Part shown: in pieces, positions 53,465 through 64,000 of the stretch
How positions within the stretch are numbered: the first letter of the stretch is position 1
Layout: each line of letters starts with the position of its first letter
Assembly: GCA_947650365.1 (NCBI GenBank)
Contig: CANTAL010000028.1
Span: 124,001 to 188,000 of the forward strand
Direction: 5' to 3'
Origin: Chamaelirium japonicum
Taxonomy: Eukaryota; Streptophyta; Magnoliopsida; Liliales; Melanthiaceae
DNA: 64,000 bases
Made by a program: the position numbers and the translations under genes
Notes under the pieces: generated by a model
What the model was told of the DNA's origin: nothing
Database searches by the model: none
Seen by the model: the letters and a program-made list of their open reading frames with translations, nothing else

Positions 53465-55176
53465 AATTCATTCTAATTCATTCATACAATCCATTCTAAT
53501 TCTTTCACACGATCCATTTTAATTCATTCGTACATTCCATTCTAATTCATTAGCACGATCCATGCTAATTCATTCGTTCGATCAATTCTAATTCATTAGC
53601 ACGATCCTTTCTAATTCATTCGTACGATCCATTCTAATTCATTCGCACGATCCATTCTAATTCATTCATAGGATCCATTCTAATTCATTCATACGATCTA
53701 TTCTAATTCTTTCGCACGAATGTATCTATTCTAATTCATTCACACGAATGTATCCATTCTAATTCATTCGTACGATCCATTCTAATTCATTCGTACGATC
53801 CATTCTAATTCATTCATATGATCTATTCTAATTCATTCATACAATCCATTCTAATTCTTTCACACGATCCATTCTAATTCATTCGTACGATCCATTCTAA
53901 TTCATTCGCACAATCCATTCTATTTCATTCGTACGATCCATTCTTACTCATTGGTACGATCCATTCTAATTCATTCGTACGAATGTATCCATTAGAATTC
54001 ATTCGTACGAATCCATTCTAATGCATTCGTACAATCTATTCTATTTCATTCGTACGATCCATTCTTACTCATTCGTATGATCCATTCTAATTCATTCGGA
54101 CGAATGTATCCATTCTAATTTATTCGTACGATCCATTCTAATTCATTCGTACGATCCATTCTAGTTCATTCGTACGATCCATTCTAATTCATTCGTCCGA
54201 TCCATTCTAATTCATTCGCACGAATGTATCCATTCTAATTCATTCGTACGATCCATTCTAATTCATTCGTACGATCCATTCTAATTCATTCGTAGGATCC
54301 ATTCTAATTCATTCGTACGATCCATTCTAATTCATTCGTACGATCCATTCTAATTCATTCGGACGAATGTATCCATTCTAGTTCATTCGCACGATCCATT
54401 CTAATTCATTCGTACGATCCATTCTAATTCATTCGCACGATCCATTCTAATTCATTCGTACGATCCATTCTAATTTATTCATACGATCCATTCTAATTCA
54501 TTCGTACGATCCATTCTAATTCATTCGCACAAATGTATCCATTCTAATTCATTCGTACGATCCATTCTAATTCATTCGCACGATCCATTCTAATTCATTC
54601 GTACGATCCATTGTAATTCTTTCACACGATCCATTCTAATTCATTCGTACGATCCATTCTAATTCATTCGCACGATCCTTTCTAATTCATTCAAACGATC
54701 CATTCTAATTCATTCATACGATCCATTCTAATTCATTCGTACGATCCATTCTAATTCATTCGCACAAATGTATCCATTCTAATTCATTCGTACGATCCAT
54801 TCTAATTCATTCGTACGATCCATTCTAATTCATTCATATGATCCATTCTAATTAATTCGTATGATCCATTCTAATTCATTCGTACGATCCATTCTAATTC
54901 ATTCATACAATCCATTCTAATTCATTCGCACGAATGTATCCATTCTAATTAATTCGTACGATCCATTCTAATTCATTCGTATGATCTATTCTTATTCATT
55001 CGCACGATCCAGTCTAATTGATTCGCACGATCCATTCTAATTCATTCGCACGAATGTATCCATTCTAATTCATTCGTACGATCCTTTCTAATTCATTAAT
55101 ATGATCCATTCTAATTCATTCGTACGATCCATTCTAATTCATATGCACAAAGGTATCCATTCTAATTCATTCGCAC
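53465..55176 (+). repeat. F block with TTAGCACG marker triplet
   Basis: Copy 2 of 32,742-34,453 at offset 20,723. CATTGGTACG at 53,949, CCAGTCTAATTG near 55,009, TATGCACAAAGG near 55,142. Repeated again, more diverged, from 57,845. Confidence 0.93.
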
Positions 55177-56547
55177 GAAAGAATTAGAATGGATCGTGCG
55201 AATGAATTAGAATGGATCGTACGAAGGAATTAGAATGGATTGTACGAAGGAATTAGAATGGATCGTACGATGAGTAAGAATGGATCATACGAATGAATTA
55301 GAATGGATCATACGAATAAATTAGAATGGATCATACGAATTAATTAGAATGGATCGTACGAATGAATTAGAATGGATCGTACGAATGAATTAGAATGGAT
55401 ACATTCGTGCGAATGAATTAGAATGGATCGTACGAATGAAATAGAATGGATCATACGAATGAATTAGAATGGATACATTTGTGCGAATGAATTAGAATGG
55501 ATCGTACGAATGAATTAGAATGGATCGTACGAATGAATTAGAATGGATCGTACGAATAAACTAGAATGGATACATTCGTGCGAATGAATTAGAATGGATC
55601 GTACGAATGAATTAGAATGGATCGTACGAATGAATTAGAATGGATCTTACGAATGAATTAGAATGGATCGTACGAATGAATTAGAATGGATCGTACGAAT
55701 GAATTAGAATGGATACATTCGTGCGAATGAATTAGAATTGATCGGACGAATGAATTAGAATGGATCGTACGAATGAATTAGAATGGATCATCCGAATGAA
55801 TTAGAATGGATCATCCGAATGAATTAGAATGGATCTTACGAATAAATTAGAATGGATACATTCGTCCAAAGGAATTAGAATGGATCATACGAATGAGTAA
55901 GAATGGATCGTACGAATGAAATAGAATAGATTGTACGAATGAATTAGAATGGATCCTACGAATGAATTAGAATGGATCGTGTGAAAGAATTAGAATGGAT
56001 TGTATGAATGAATTAGAATGGATCGTATGAATGAATTAGAATGGATCGTGCGAATGAATTCGAATGGATCGTACGAATTCATTCTATTTCATTCGTACGA
56101 ATGAGTAAGAATGGATCGGACGAATGAATTGGAATGGATCAAATGAATGAATTAGAATGGTTACATTCATGCGAATGAATTAGAATGGATCGTACGAATG
56201 AAGTAGAATGGATCGTATGAATGAATTAGAATGGATACATTCGTGCGAATGAATTATAATGGATCGTATGAATGAATTAGAATAGATTGTGCGAATGAAT
56301 TAGAATGGATCGTACGAATGAATTAGAATGGATCGCACGAATGAATTAGAATGGATCGTACGAATGAACTAGAATGGATAGTGCGAATGAATTAGAATCG
56401 ATCGTACGAATGAATTAGAATGGATCGTACGAATGAATTAGAATGGATCATACGAATGAGTAAGAATGGATCGTACGAATGAATTAGAATGGATCGTATG
56501 AATGAATTAAAATGGATCGTGCGAATGAATTCGAATGTATCGTACGA
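55177..56547 (-). repeat. R block with a 19-bp forward interruption
   Basis: Copy 2 of 34,454-35,801 plus one extra GGATCATCCGAATG unit near 55,808. Forward fragment at 56,078-56,096. Confidence 0.92.
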
Positions 56548-57006
56548 ATTCATTCTAATTCATTCATACAATCCATTCTAATTATTTCAAACGATCCATT
56601 CTAATTCATTCGTACGTTTTATTCTAATTCATTAGCACGATCCATGCTAATTCATTCGTTCGATCAATTCTAATTCATTAGCACGATCCATTCTAATTCA
56701 TTCGTACGATCCATTCTAATTCATTCTCACGATCCATTCTAATTCATTCATAGGATCCATTCTAATTCATTCATACGATCTATTCTAATTCTTTCGCACG
56801 AATGTATCCATTCTAATTCATTCGCACGAATGTATCCATTCTAATTCATTCGTACGATCCATTCTAATTCATTCGTACGATCCATTCTAATTCATTCGCA
56901 CGAATGTATCCATTCTAGTTCATTCGTACGATCCATTCTAATTTATTCGCACAATCCATTCTATTTCATTCGTACGTTCCATTCTTACTCATTCGTATGA
57001 TCCATT
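56548..57006 (+). repeat. F block
   Basis: Copy 2 of 35,802-36,260, with the same TTATTTCAAACG and TTAGCACG triplet. CGCACGAATG near 56,898 where copy 1 has CGCACAAATG. Confidence 0.92.
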
Positions 57007-57530
57007 ATGGATACATTCGTGCGAATGAATTAGAATGGATCATACGAATGAGTAAGAATGGATCGTACGAATGAAATAGAATGGATTGTGCGAATGAATT
57101 AGAATGGATCGTATGAATGAATTAGAATGGATCGTGTGAAAGAATTAGAATGGATTGTATGAATGAATTAGAATGGATCGTACGAATGAATTAGAATGGA
57201 TCGTACGAATGAATTGGAATGGATCGTACGAATGAATTAGAATGGATACATTCGTGCGAATGAATTAGAATGGATACATTCGTGCGAAAGAATTAGAATA
57301 GATCGTATGAATGAATTAGAATGGATCCTATGAATGAATTAGAATGGATCGTGCGAATGAATTAGAATGGATCGTACGAATGAATTAGAATGGATCGTGC
57401 TAATGAATTAGAATTGATCGAACGAATGAATTAGCATGGATCGTGCTAATGAATTAGAATGGAACGTACGAATGAATTAGAATGGATCGTGTGAAAGAAT
57501 TAGAATGGATTGTATGAATGAATTAGAATG
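57007..57530 (-). repeat. R block, right end of large copy 2
   Basis: Copy 2 of 36,261-36,784. Instead of running on into another R segment it ends at AATTCGTACGATCC, the switch also found at 26,282 and 46,977. Confidence 0.93.
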
Positions 57531-59252
57531 AATTCGTACGATCCATTCGAATTCATTCGCACGATCCATTCTAATTCATTCATACGATCCATTCTAATTC
57601 ATTCATACAATCCATTCTAATTCTTTCACACGATCCATTCTAATTCATTCGTAGGATCCATTCTAATTCATTCGTACAATCTATTCTATTTCATTCGTAC
57701 GATCCATTCTTACTCATTCGTATGATCCATTCTAATTCATTCGGACGAATGTATCCATTCTAATTCATTCGTTCGATCTATTCTAATTCATTAATATGAT
57801 CCATTCTAATTCATTCGTACGATCCATTCTAATTCATATGCACAAAGGTATCCATTCTAGTTCATCCGTACGATCCATTCTAATTCATTCATACGATCTA
57901 TTCTAATTCATTCATACAATCCATTCTAATTCTTTCACACGATCCATTCTAATTCATTCGTATGATCCATTCTAATTCATTCGCACAATCCATTCTATTT
58001 CATTCGTACGATCCATTTTTACTCATTGGTACGATCCATTCTAATTCATTCGCACGAATGTATCCATTCTAATTCATTCGTACGAATCCGTTCTAATTCA
58101 TTCGTACAATCTATTCTATTTCATTCGTACGATCCATTCTTACTCATTCGTATGATACATTATAATTCATTCGGACGAATGTATCCATTCTAATTCATTC
58201 GTACGATCCATTCTAATTCATTCGTATGATCCATTCTAATTCATTCGTCCGATCCATTCTAATTCATTCGCACGAATGTATCCATTCTAATTCATTCGTA
58301 CGATCCATTCTAATTCATTCGTACGATCCATTCTAATTCATTCGTAAGATCCATTCTAATTCATTCGTACGATCCATTCTTATTCATTCGCACGAATGTA
58401 TCCATTCTAGTTCATTCGTACGATCCATTCTAATTCATTCGTACGATCCATTCAAATTCATTCGCACGATCCATTCTAATTCATTCGTACGATCCATTCT
58501 AATTCATTCATACGATCCATTCTAATTCATTCGTACGATCCATTCTAATTCATTCGCACAAATGTATCCATTCTAATTCATTCGTACGATCCATTCTAAT
58601 TCATTCGCACGATCCATTCTAATTCATTCGTACGATCCATTCTAATTCTTTCACACGATCCATTCTAATTCAATCATACGATCCATTCTAATTCATTCGC
58701 ACGATCCATTCTAATTCATTCGTACGATCCATTCTAATTCATTCATACGATCCATTCTAATTCATTCGTACGATCCATTCTTATTCATTCGCACAAATGT
58801 ATCCATTCTAATTCATTCGTACGATCCATTCTAATTCATTCGCACGATCCATTCTAATTCATTCGTACGATCCATTCTAATTCATTCATATGATCCATTC
58901 TAATTCATTCGTATGATCCATTCTAATTAATTCGTATGATCCATTCTAATTCATTCGTACGATCCATTCTATTTCATTCATACAATCCATTCTAATTCAT
59001 TCGCACCAATGTATCCATTCTAATTAATTCGTACGATCCATTCTAATTCATTCGTATGATCTATTCTTATTCATTCGCACGATCCAGTCTAATTGATTCG
59101 CATGATCCATTCTAATTCATTCGCACGAATGTATCCATTCTAATTCATTCGTACGATCCATTCTAATTCATTAATATGAACCATTCTAATTCATTCGTAC
59201 GATCCATTCTAATTCATATGCACAAAGGTATCCATTCTAATTCATTCACACG
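57531..59252 (+). repeat. F block
   Basis: First 300 bp match the start of 26,282 on (TTCTTTCACACG, GTAGGATCC, CTATTTC, CTTACTC). From about 57,845 it matches 53,770 on. TATGCACAAAGG near 57,837 and 59,217 mark two joins to this cassette. Confidence 0.92.
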
Positions 59253-60650
59253 AAAGAATTAGAATGGATTGTATGAAATAATTAGAATGGATCGTGCGAA
59301 TGAATTAGAATGGATCGTACGAAGGAATTAGAATGGATCGTACGAAGGAATTAGAATGGATCGTACGAATGAATTAGAATGGATCATACGAATGAATTAG
59401 AATGGATCATACGAATTAATTAGAATGGATCGTACGAATGAATTAGAATGGATCGTACGAATGAATTAGAATGGATACATTCGTGTGAATGAATTAGAAT
59501 GGATCGTACGAATGAATTTGAATGGATCGTACGAATGAATTAGAATGGATACATTTGTGCGAATGAATTAGAATGGATCGTATGAATGAATTAGAATGGA
59601 TCGTACGAATGAATTAGAATGGATCGTGCGAATGAATTAGAATGGATTGTACGAATGAACTAGAATGGATACATTCGTGCGAATGAATTAGAATGGATCG
59701 TACGAATGAATTAGAATGGGTCGTACGAATGAATTAGAATGGATCTTACGAATGAATTAGAATGGATCGTACGAATGAATTAGAATGGATCGTACGAATG
59801 AATTAGAATGGATAGATTCGTGCGAATGAATTAGAATGGATCGAACGAATGAATTAGAATGGATCGTACGAATGAATTAGAATGGATCATACGAATGAAT
59901 TAGAATGGATCGTACGAATAAATTAGAATGGATACATTCGTCCGAATGAATTAGAATGGATCATACGAATGAGTAAGAATGGATCGTACGAATGAAATAG
60001 AATAGATTGTACGAATGAATTAGAATGGATCCTACGAATGAATTAGAATGGATCGTGTGAAAGAATTAGAATGGATTGTATGAATGAATTAGAATGGATC
60101 GTATGAATGAATTAGAATGGATCGTGCGAATGAATTCCAATGGATCGTACGAATTCATTCTATTTTATTCGTACGATCCATTCTAGTTCATATGCACAAA
60201 GGTATCCATTCTAATTCATTCGTACGATCCATTCTAATTCAGGATCGTACGAATGAATTAGAATGGATACATTCGTGCGAATGAATTCGAATTGATCATA
60301 CGAATGAGTAAGAATGGATCGGACGAATGAATTAGAATGGATCGTACGAATGAATTAGAATGGATCAAATGAATGAATTAGAATGGTTACATTCATGCGA
60401 ATGAATTAGAATGGAACGTACGAATGAAGTAGAATAGATCGTATGAATGAATTAGAATGGATACATTCGTGCGAATGAATTAGAATGGATCGTATGAATG
60501 AATTAGAATAGATTGTTCGAATGAATTAGAATGGATCGTACGAATGAATTAGAATGGATACATTCATGCGAATAAATTAGAATGGATTGTATGAATGAAT
60601 TAGAATGGATCGTACGAATGAATTAGAATAGATTGCGCGAATGAATTAGA
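57845..60650. repeat. third, diverged copy of the 53.8-56.6 kb segment
   Basis: Matches about 53,770-56,570 at a nearly constant offset of 4,075. CATTGGTACG is at 53,949 and 58,024, ATATGCACAAAGG at 55,141 and 59,216, and the F-to-R switch at 55,177 and 59,253. The same segment is in copy 1 at about 33,050-35,840. Substitutions are more frequent than between copies 1 and 2, and the short F interruption after the R block is longer here (60,150-60,241 against 56,078-56,096). Confidence 0.8.
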
Positions 60651-60719
60651 ATGGATCGTGCGAATGAAATAGAATGGATACAAATGAATTAGAATGGATC
60701 ATACAAATGAATTAGAATG
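59253..60719 (-). repeat. R block with a 92-bp forward interruption
   Basis: Forward piece 60,150-60,241 holds TATGCACAAAGG and ends TAATTCAGGATCG. GGATCAAATG and GGTTACATTCATGCG near 60,363-60,400. The end (60,600-60,719) resembles 6,755-6,850. Confidence 0.92.
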
Positions 60720-61834
60720 ACGATCCATTCTTACTCATTCGTACGATCCATTCTAATTCATACAAATGAATTAGAATGACAATCCATTCTATTTCATTCG
60801 TACGATCCATTCTAATTCATTCGTACGATCCATTCTAATTCATTCGTCCGATCCATTCTAATTCATTCGCACGAATGTATCAATTCTAATTCATTCGTAC
60901 GATCCATTCTAATTCATTCGTACGATCCATTCTAATTCATTCGTAAGATCCATTCTAATTCATTCGTACGATCCATTCTAATTCATTCGTAAGATCCATT
61001 CTAATTCATTCGTACGATCCAATCTAATTCATTCATACGATCCATTCTAATTCATTCGCATGAATGTATCCATTCTAGTTCATTCGTACGATCCATTCTA
61101 ATTCATTCGTACGATCCATTCTAATTCTTTCGCACGATCCATTCTAATTCATTCGTACGATTCATTCTAATTCATTCGTACGATCCATTCTAATACATTC
61201 GTACGATTCATGCTAATTCATTCGAACGATCCATTCTAATTCATTCGTACGATCCATTCTTATTCATTCATACGATCCATTCTAATTCATTCGCACAATC
61301 CATTCTAATTCATTCGTACAATCCATTCTAATTCATTGTATGATCCATTCTAACTCATTCGGTGGATCCATTCTAATTCATTCGTACGATCCATTCGTAC
61401 GATCCATTCTAATTCATTCGTACGATCCATTCTAATTCATTCGTACGATCGATTCTAATTCATTCGCACTATCCATTCTAGTTCATTCGTACGATCCATT
61501 CTAATTCATTCGTACGATCCATTCTAATTCATTCGTACGATCCATTCTAATTCATTCGCACAATCTATTCTAATTCATTCGTACGATCCATTCTAATTCA
61601 TTCGCACGAATGTATCCATTCTAATTCATTCATACGATCCATTCTACTTCATTCGTACGATCCATTCTAATTCATTCGCATGAATGTAACCATTCTAATT
61701 CATTCATTTGATCCATTCTAATTCATTCGTACGATCCATTGTAATTCATTCGTCCGATCCATTCTTACTCATTCGTATGATCAATTCTAATTCATTCGCA
61801 GGAATGTATCCATTCTAATTCATTCGTACGATCC
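60720..61834 (+). repeat. F block with one inverted unit
   Basis: An inverted fragment ACAAATGAATTAGAATGAC at 60,762-60,780 follows two F units. Units of odd length at ATTCATTGTATGATCC near 61,333 and GTACGATCCATTCGTACG near 61,382. Exit ATCCTGAATTAG, as at 6,413. Confidence 0.91.
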
Positions 61835-61922
61835 TGAATTAGAATGGATCCCACGAATGAATTAGAATGGATACCTTTGTGCATATGAATTAGAATGGAT
61901 CGTACGAATGAAATAGAATGAA
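61835..61922 (-). repeat. short R block
   Basis: Four units with GGATACCTTTGTGCATATG, ending GAAATAGAATGAATTCG. It looks like the switch at 6,413 joined directly to the switch at 26,282. Confidence 0.91.
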
Positions 61923-62935
61923 TTCGTATGATCCATTCGAATTCATTCGCACGATCCATTCTAATTCATTCATACGATCCATTCTAATTCATTCATACAA
62001 TCCATTCTAATTCTTTCACACGATCCATTCTAATTCATTCGTAGGATCCATTCTAATTCATTCGTACAATCTATTCTATTTCATTCGTACGATCCATTCT
62101 TATCATTCGTATGATCCATTCTAATTCATTCAGACGAATGCATCCATTCTAATTTTTTCGTACGATCCATTCTAATTCATTCGTACGATCCATTCTAATT
62201 CATTCGTACGATCCATTCTAATTCATTCGCACGAATGTATCCATTCTAATTCATTCGTACGATCCATTCTAATTCATTCGTACGATCCATTCTAATTCAT
62301 TCGTAAGATCCATTCTAATTCATTCGTACGATCCATTCAAATTCATTCGTACGATCCATTCTAATTCAATTGCACGAATGTATCCATTCTAGTTCATTCG
62401 TACGATCCATTCTAATTCATTCGTATGATCCATTCTAATTCATTCGCACGATCCATTCTAATTCATTCGTACGATCCATTCAATTTCATTCATACGATCC
62501 ATTCTAATTCATTCGTACGATCCATTCTAATTCATTCGCACAAATGTATCCATTCTAATTCATTCGTACGATCTATTCTAATTCATTCGTACGATCCATT
62601 CTAATTCATTCGCACGAATGTATCCATTCTAATTCATTCGTACGATCCATTCTAATTCATTCGTACGATCCATTCTAATTCATTCGTATGATCAATTCTA
62701 GTTCATTCATACGATCCATTCTAATTCATTCGTACGATCCATTCTAATTCATTCGCACGATCCATTCTAATTCATTAATACAATCCATTCTAATTCTTTC
62801 ACACGATCCATTCTAATTCATTCGTACGATCCATTCTAATTCATTCGTGCAATCCATTCTATTTCATTCGTACGATCCATTCTTACTCATTCGTACGATC
62901 CATTCTAATTCATTCACACGAATGTATCCATTCGT
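61923..62935 (+). repeat. F block
   Basis: TTCTTTCACACG, GTAGGATCC, CTATTTC, then a 22-bp CTTATCATTCG unit near 62,099. TTCTTTCACACG again near 62,795. Exit ATCCATTCGTACGAATG, as at 51,147. Confidence 0.92.
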
Positions 62936-63704
62936 ACGAATGAATTAGAATAGATTGTACGAATGAATTAGAATGTATCGTATGAATGAATTAGAATGGA
63001 TCGTACGAATGAATTAGAATGGATCGTGCGAATGAATTAGAATGGATCGTACGAATGAATTAGAATTGATCGTACGAATGAACTAGAATGGATACATTCG
63101 TGCGAATGAATTAGAATGGATCGTATGAATGAATTAGAATGGATCGTACGAATGAATTAGAATGGATCATACGAATGAATTAGAATGGATCATACGAATG
63201 AGTAAGAATGGATCGTACGAATGAAATAGAATGGATTGTACGAATGAATTAGAATGGATCGTACGAATGAATTAAAATGGATCGTGTGAAAGAATTAGAA
63301 TGGATTGTATGAATGAATTAGAATGGATCATATGAATGAATTAGAATGGATCGTGCGAATGAATTTTAATGGATCGTACGAATGAATTAGAATGGATCGT
63401 ACGAATGAATTAGAATGGATACATTCGTGTGAATGAATTAGAATAGATACATTCGTGCGAAATAATTAGAATAGATCGTATGAATGAATTAGAATGGATC
63501 CTATGAATGAATTAGAATGGATCGTGCGAATGAATTAGAATGGATCGTACGAATGAATTAGAATGGATCGTGCTAATGAATTAGAATTGATCGAACGAAT
63601 GAATTAGCATGGATCGTGCTAATGAATTAGAATGGAACGTACGAATGAATTAGAATGGATCGTGTGAAAGAATTAGAATGGATTGTATGAATGAATTAGA
63701 ATGA
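62936..63704 (-). repeat. R block
   Basis: AGTAAG and GAAATAG near 63,203-63,230, GTGTGAAAG near 63,285 and 63,661, inverted TTAGCACG triplet near 63,572-63,625, then the AATTCGTACG switch. Confidence 0.92.
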
Positions 63705-64000
63705 ATTCGTACGATCTATTCGAATTCATTCACACGATCCATTATAATTCATTCATACGATCCATTCTAATTCATTCATACAATCCATTCTAATTCTTTC
63801 ACACGATCCATTCTAATTCATTCGTAGGATCTATTCTAATTCATTCGTACAATCTATTCTATTTCATTCGTACGATCCATTCTTACTCAATCGTATGATC
63901 CATTCTAATTCATTCGGACGAATGTATCCATTCTAATTTATTCGTACGATCCATTCTAATTCATTCGTACGATCCATTCTAATTCATTCGTACGATCCAT
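63705..64000 (+). repeat. F block at right edge
   Basis: Seventh copy of the ATTCGTACGATC switch, followed by TTCTTTCACACG, GTAGGATCT, CTATTTC, CTTACTC and a 28-bp unit. Continues beyond the window. Confidence 0.92.

Larger units (their letters stand above)
36785..57530. repeat. large higher-order repeat, copy 2 (~20.7 kb)
   Basis: Tandem partner of 15,205-36,784, joined to it inside an R block, so the junction at 36,784/36,785 does not change polarity. Relative to copy 1 it lacks one unit near 36,870, two near 38,330 and 39,010, one each near 44,360 and 44,620, and one near 50,980. It has six extra units (138 bp) near 43,120-43,260, 51 extra bp near 51,530-51,580 and one extra unit near 55,800. 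It also lacks a 908-bp segment at 45,558/45,559. Base substitutions are scattered and few. Confidence 0.9.
1..64000. repeat. 23-bp/28-bp satellite array of alternating polarity
   Basis: The whole window is one satellite family. The 23-bp unit has GATC at its head, a CATTCTAATTCATTC middle and a GTAC tail, so GATC and GTAC recur about every 23 bp. A 28-bp form has GAATGTATCC at the head. Recurrent unit variants act as markers: TTCTTTCACACG, CTATTTCATTCG, CTTACTCATTCG, TTAGCACGATCCATGC, GATCTGTTCTTATTC, CCAGTCTAAT, CATTAATATGATCC, TATGCACAAAGGTATCC and GGTTACATTCATGCG. No stretch longer than a few tens of bases departs from the family, so no gene-free gap holds anything else. No telomere motif, tRNA, rRNA or transposon end was seen. 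The array continues past both window edges. Confidence 0.98.

Noticed and set aside
1-64000. CRISPR array
   Set aside because: 23-bp repeats follow each other with no unique spacers, and both orientations alternate.
1-64000. Telomere or subtelomere repeat
   Set aside because: No TTAGGG, TTTAGGG, TTAGG or similar tracts; the unit is 23 bp.
1-64000. Human satellite II/III
   Set aside because: The unit is rich in ATTC and CATTC, which recalls the CATTC family, but the fixed 23-bp unit with GTACGATC and TAATTC is different and the polarity switching is much denser. Resemblance only.
1-64000. Heat-shock elements (alternating GAA and TTC)
   Set aside because: GAA motifs in the unit run in one direction (GAATGAATTAGAATG), and at the hairpin of the 28-bp form the TTC and GAA are four bases apart, not two.
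1-64000. Homeodomain sites (TAATT in every unit)
   Set aside because: A five-base core in an AT-rich repeat has no specificity, and there is no supporting promoter context.
1-64000. tRNA, rRNA or snRNA genes hidden in the array
   Set aside because: No box A or box B pair, no GC-rich structured stretch and no break in the repeat long enough to hold one.

Overview
The window is satellite DNA from end to end. I find no gene, RNA gene, transposon or unique sequence in it. The monomer is 23 bp (clean example 3637-3659). It starts GATCCATTC, has a TAATTC core and ends CATTCGTAC. A minority 28-bp form (example 1879-1906) carries GAATGTATCC in place of GATCC. At about 23-24 bp per unit the window holds roughly 2,700 units. 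A gene-free block of this size points to eukaryotic heterochromatin (pericentromeric, subtelomeric or interstitial), probably from a long-read assembly. The sequence does not let me name the organism. The consensus is about 35% GC, yet each unit carries two CpGs in a CGTACG core, and the commonest variants there look like CpG decay, which suggests germline cytosine methylation.

The main feature is alternating polarity. I call the orientation reading GATCCATTC on the + strand 'F' and its reverse complement (GAATGAATTAGAATGGATC on the + strand) 'R'. There are about 40 F and 40 R blocks, from a single inverted unit to about 3.3 kb, with R making up about 41% of the window. The switch points are not random: about a dozen junction sequences recur at several places each, so ready-made inverted structures have been copied along with their flanks.

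Layout: 1-15,200 is a patchwork of short blocks with 2.6-kb and 6-kb internal repeats, ending in the longest F block (11,944-15,200). 15,205-36,784 and 36,785-57,530 are two tandem copies of a unit of about 21 kb. Copy 2 matches copy 1 block for block at offsets between 20,695 and 21,580, and every small offset change I could measure is a whole number of monomers; one larger gap (908 bp) removes a segment from copy 2. Inside each copy are smaller repeats: a 1.55-kb pair and a pair of segments 13.19 kb apart. From about 57,845 to 60,650 there is a third, more diverged copy of 53,770-56,570 (offset about 4,075). 60,700-64,000 is another patchwork resembling the left end.

Nothing here encodes a protein or stable RNA in any way I can support. 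The array shows repeat structure at four scales: 23/28-bp units, variant cassettes of a few units, kilobase higher-order repeats with fixed inversions, and the 21-kb duplication. Transcription through any polarity switch would give self-complementary RNA. Block boundaries below are read by eye and are good to about 5 bp.
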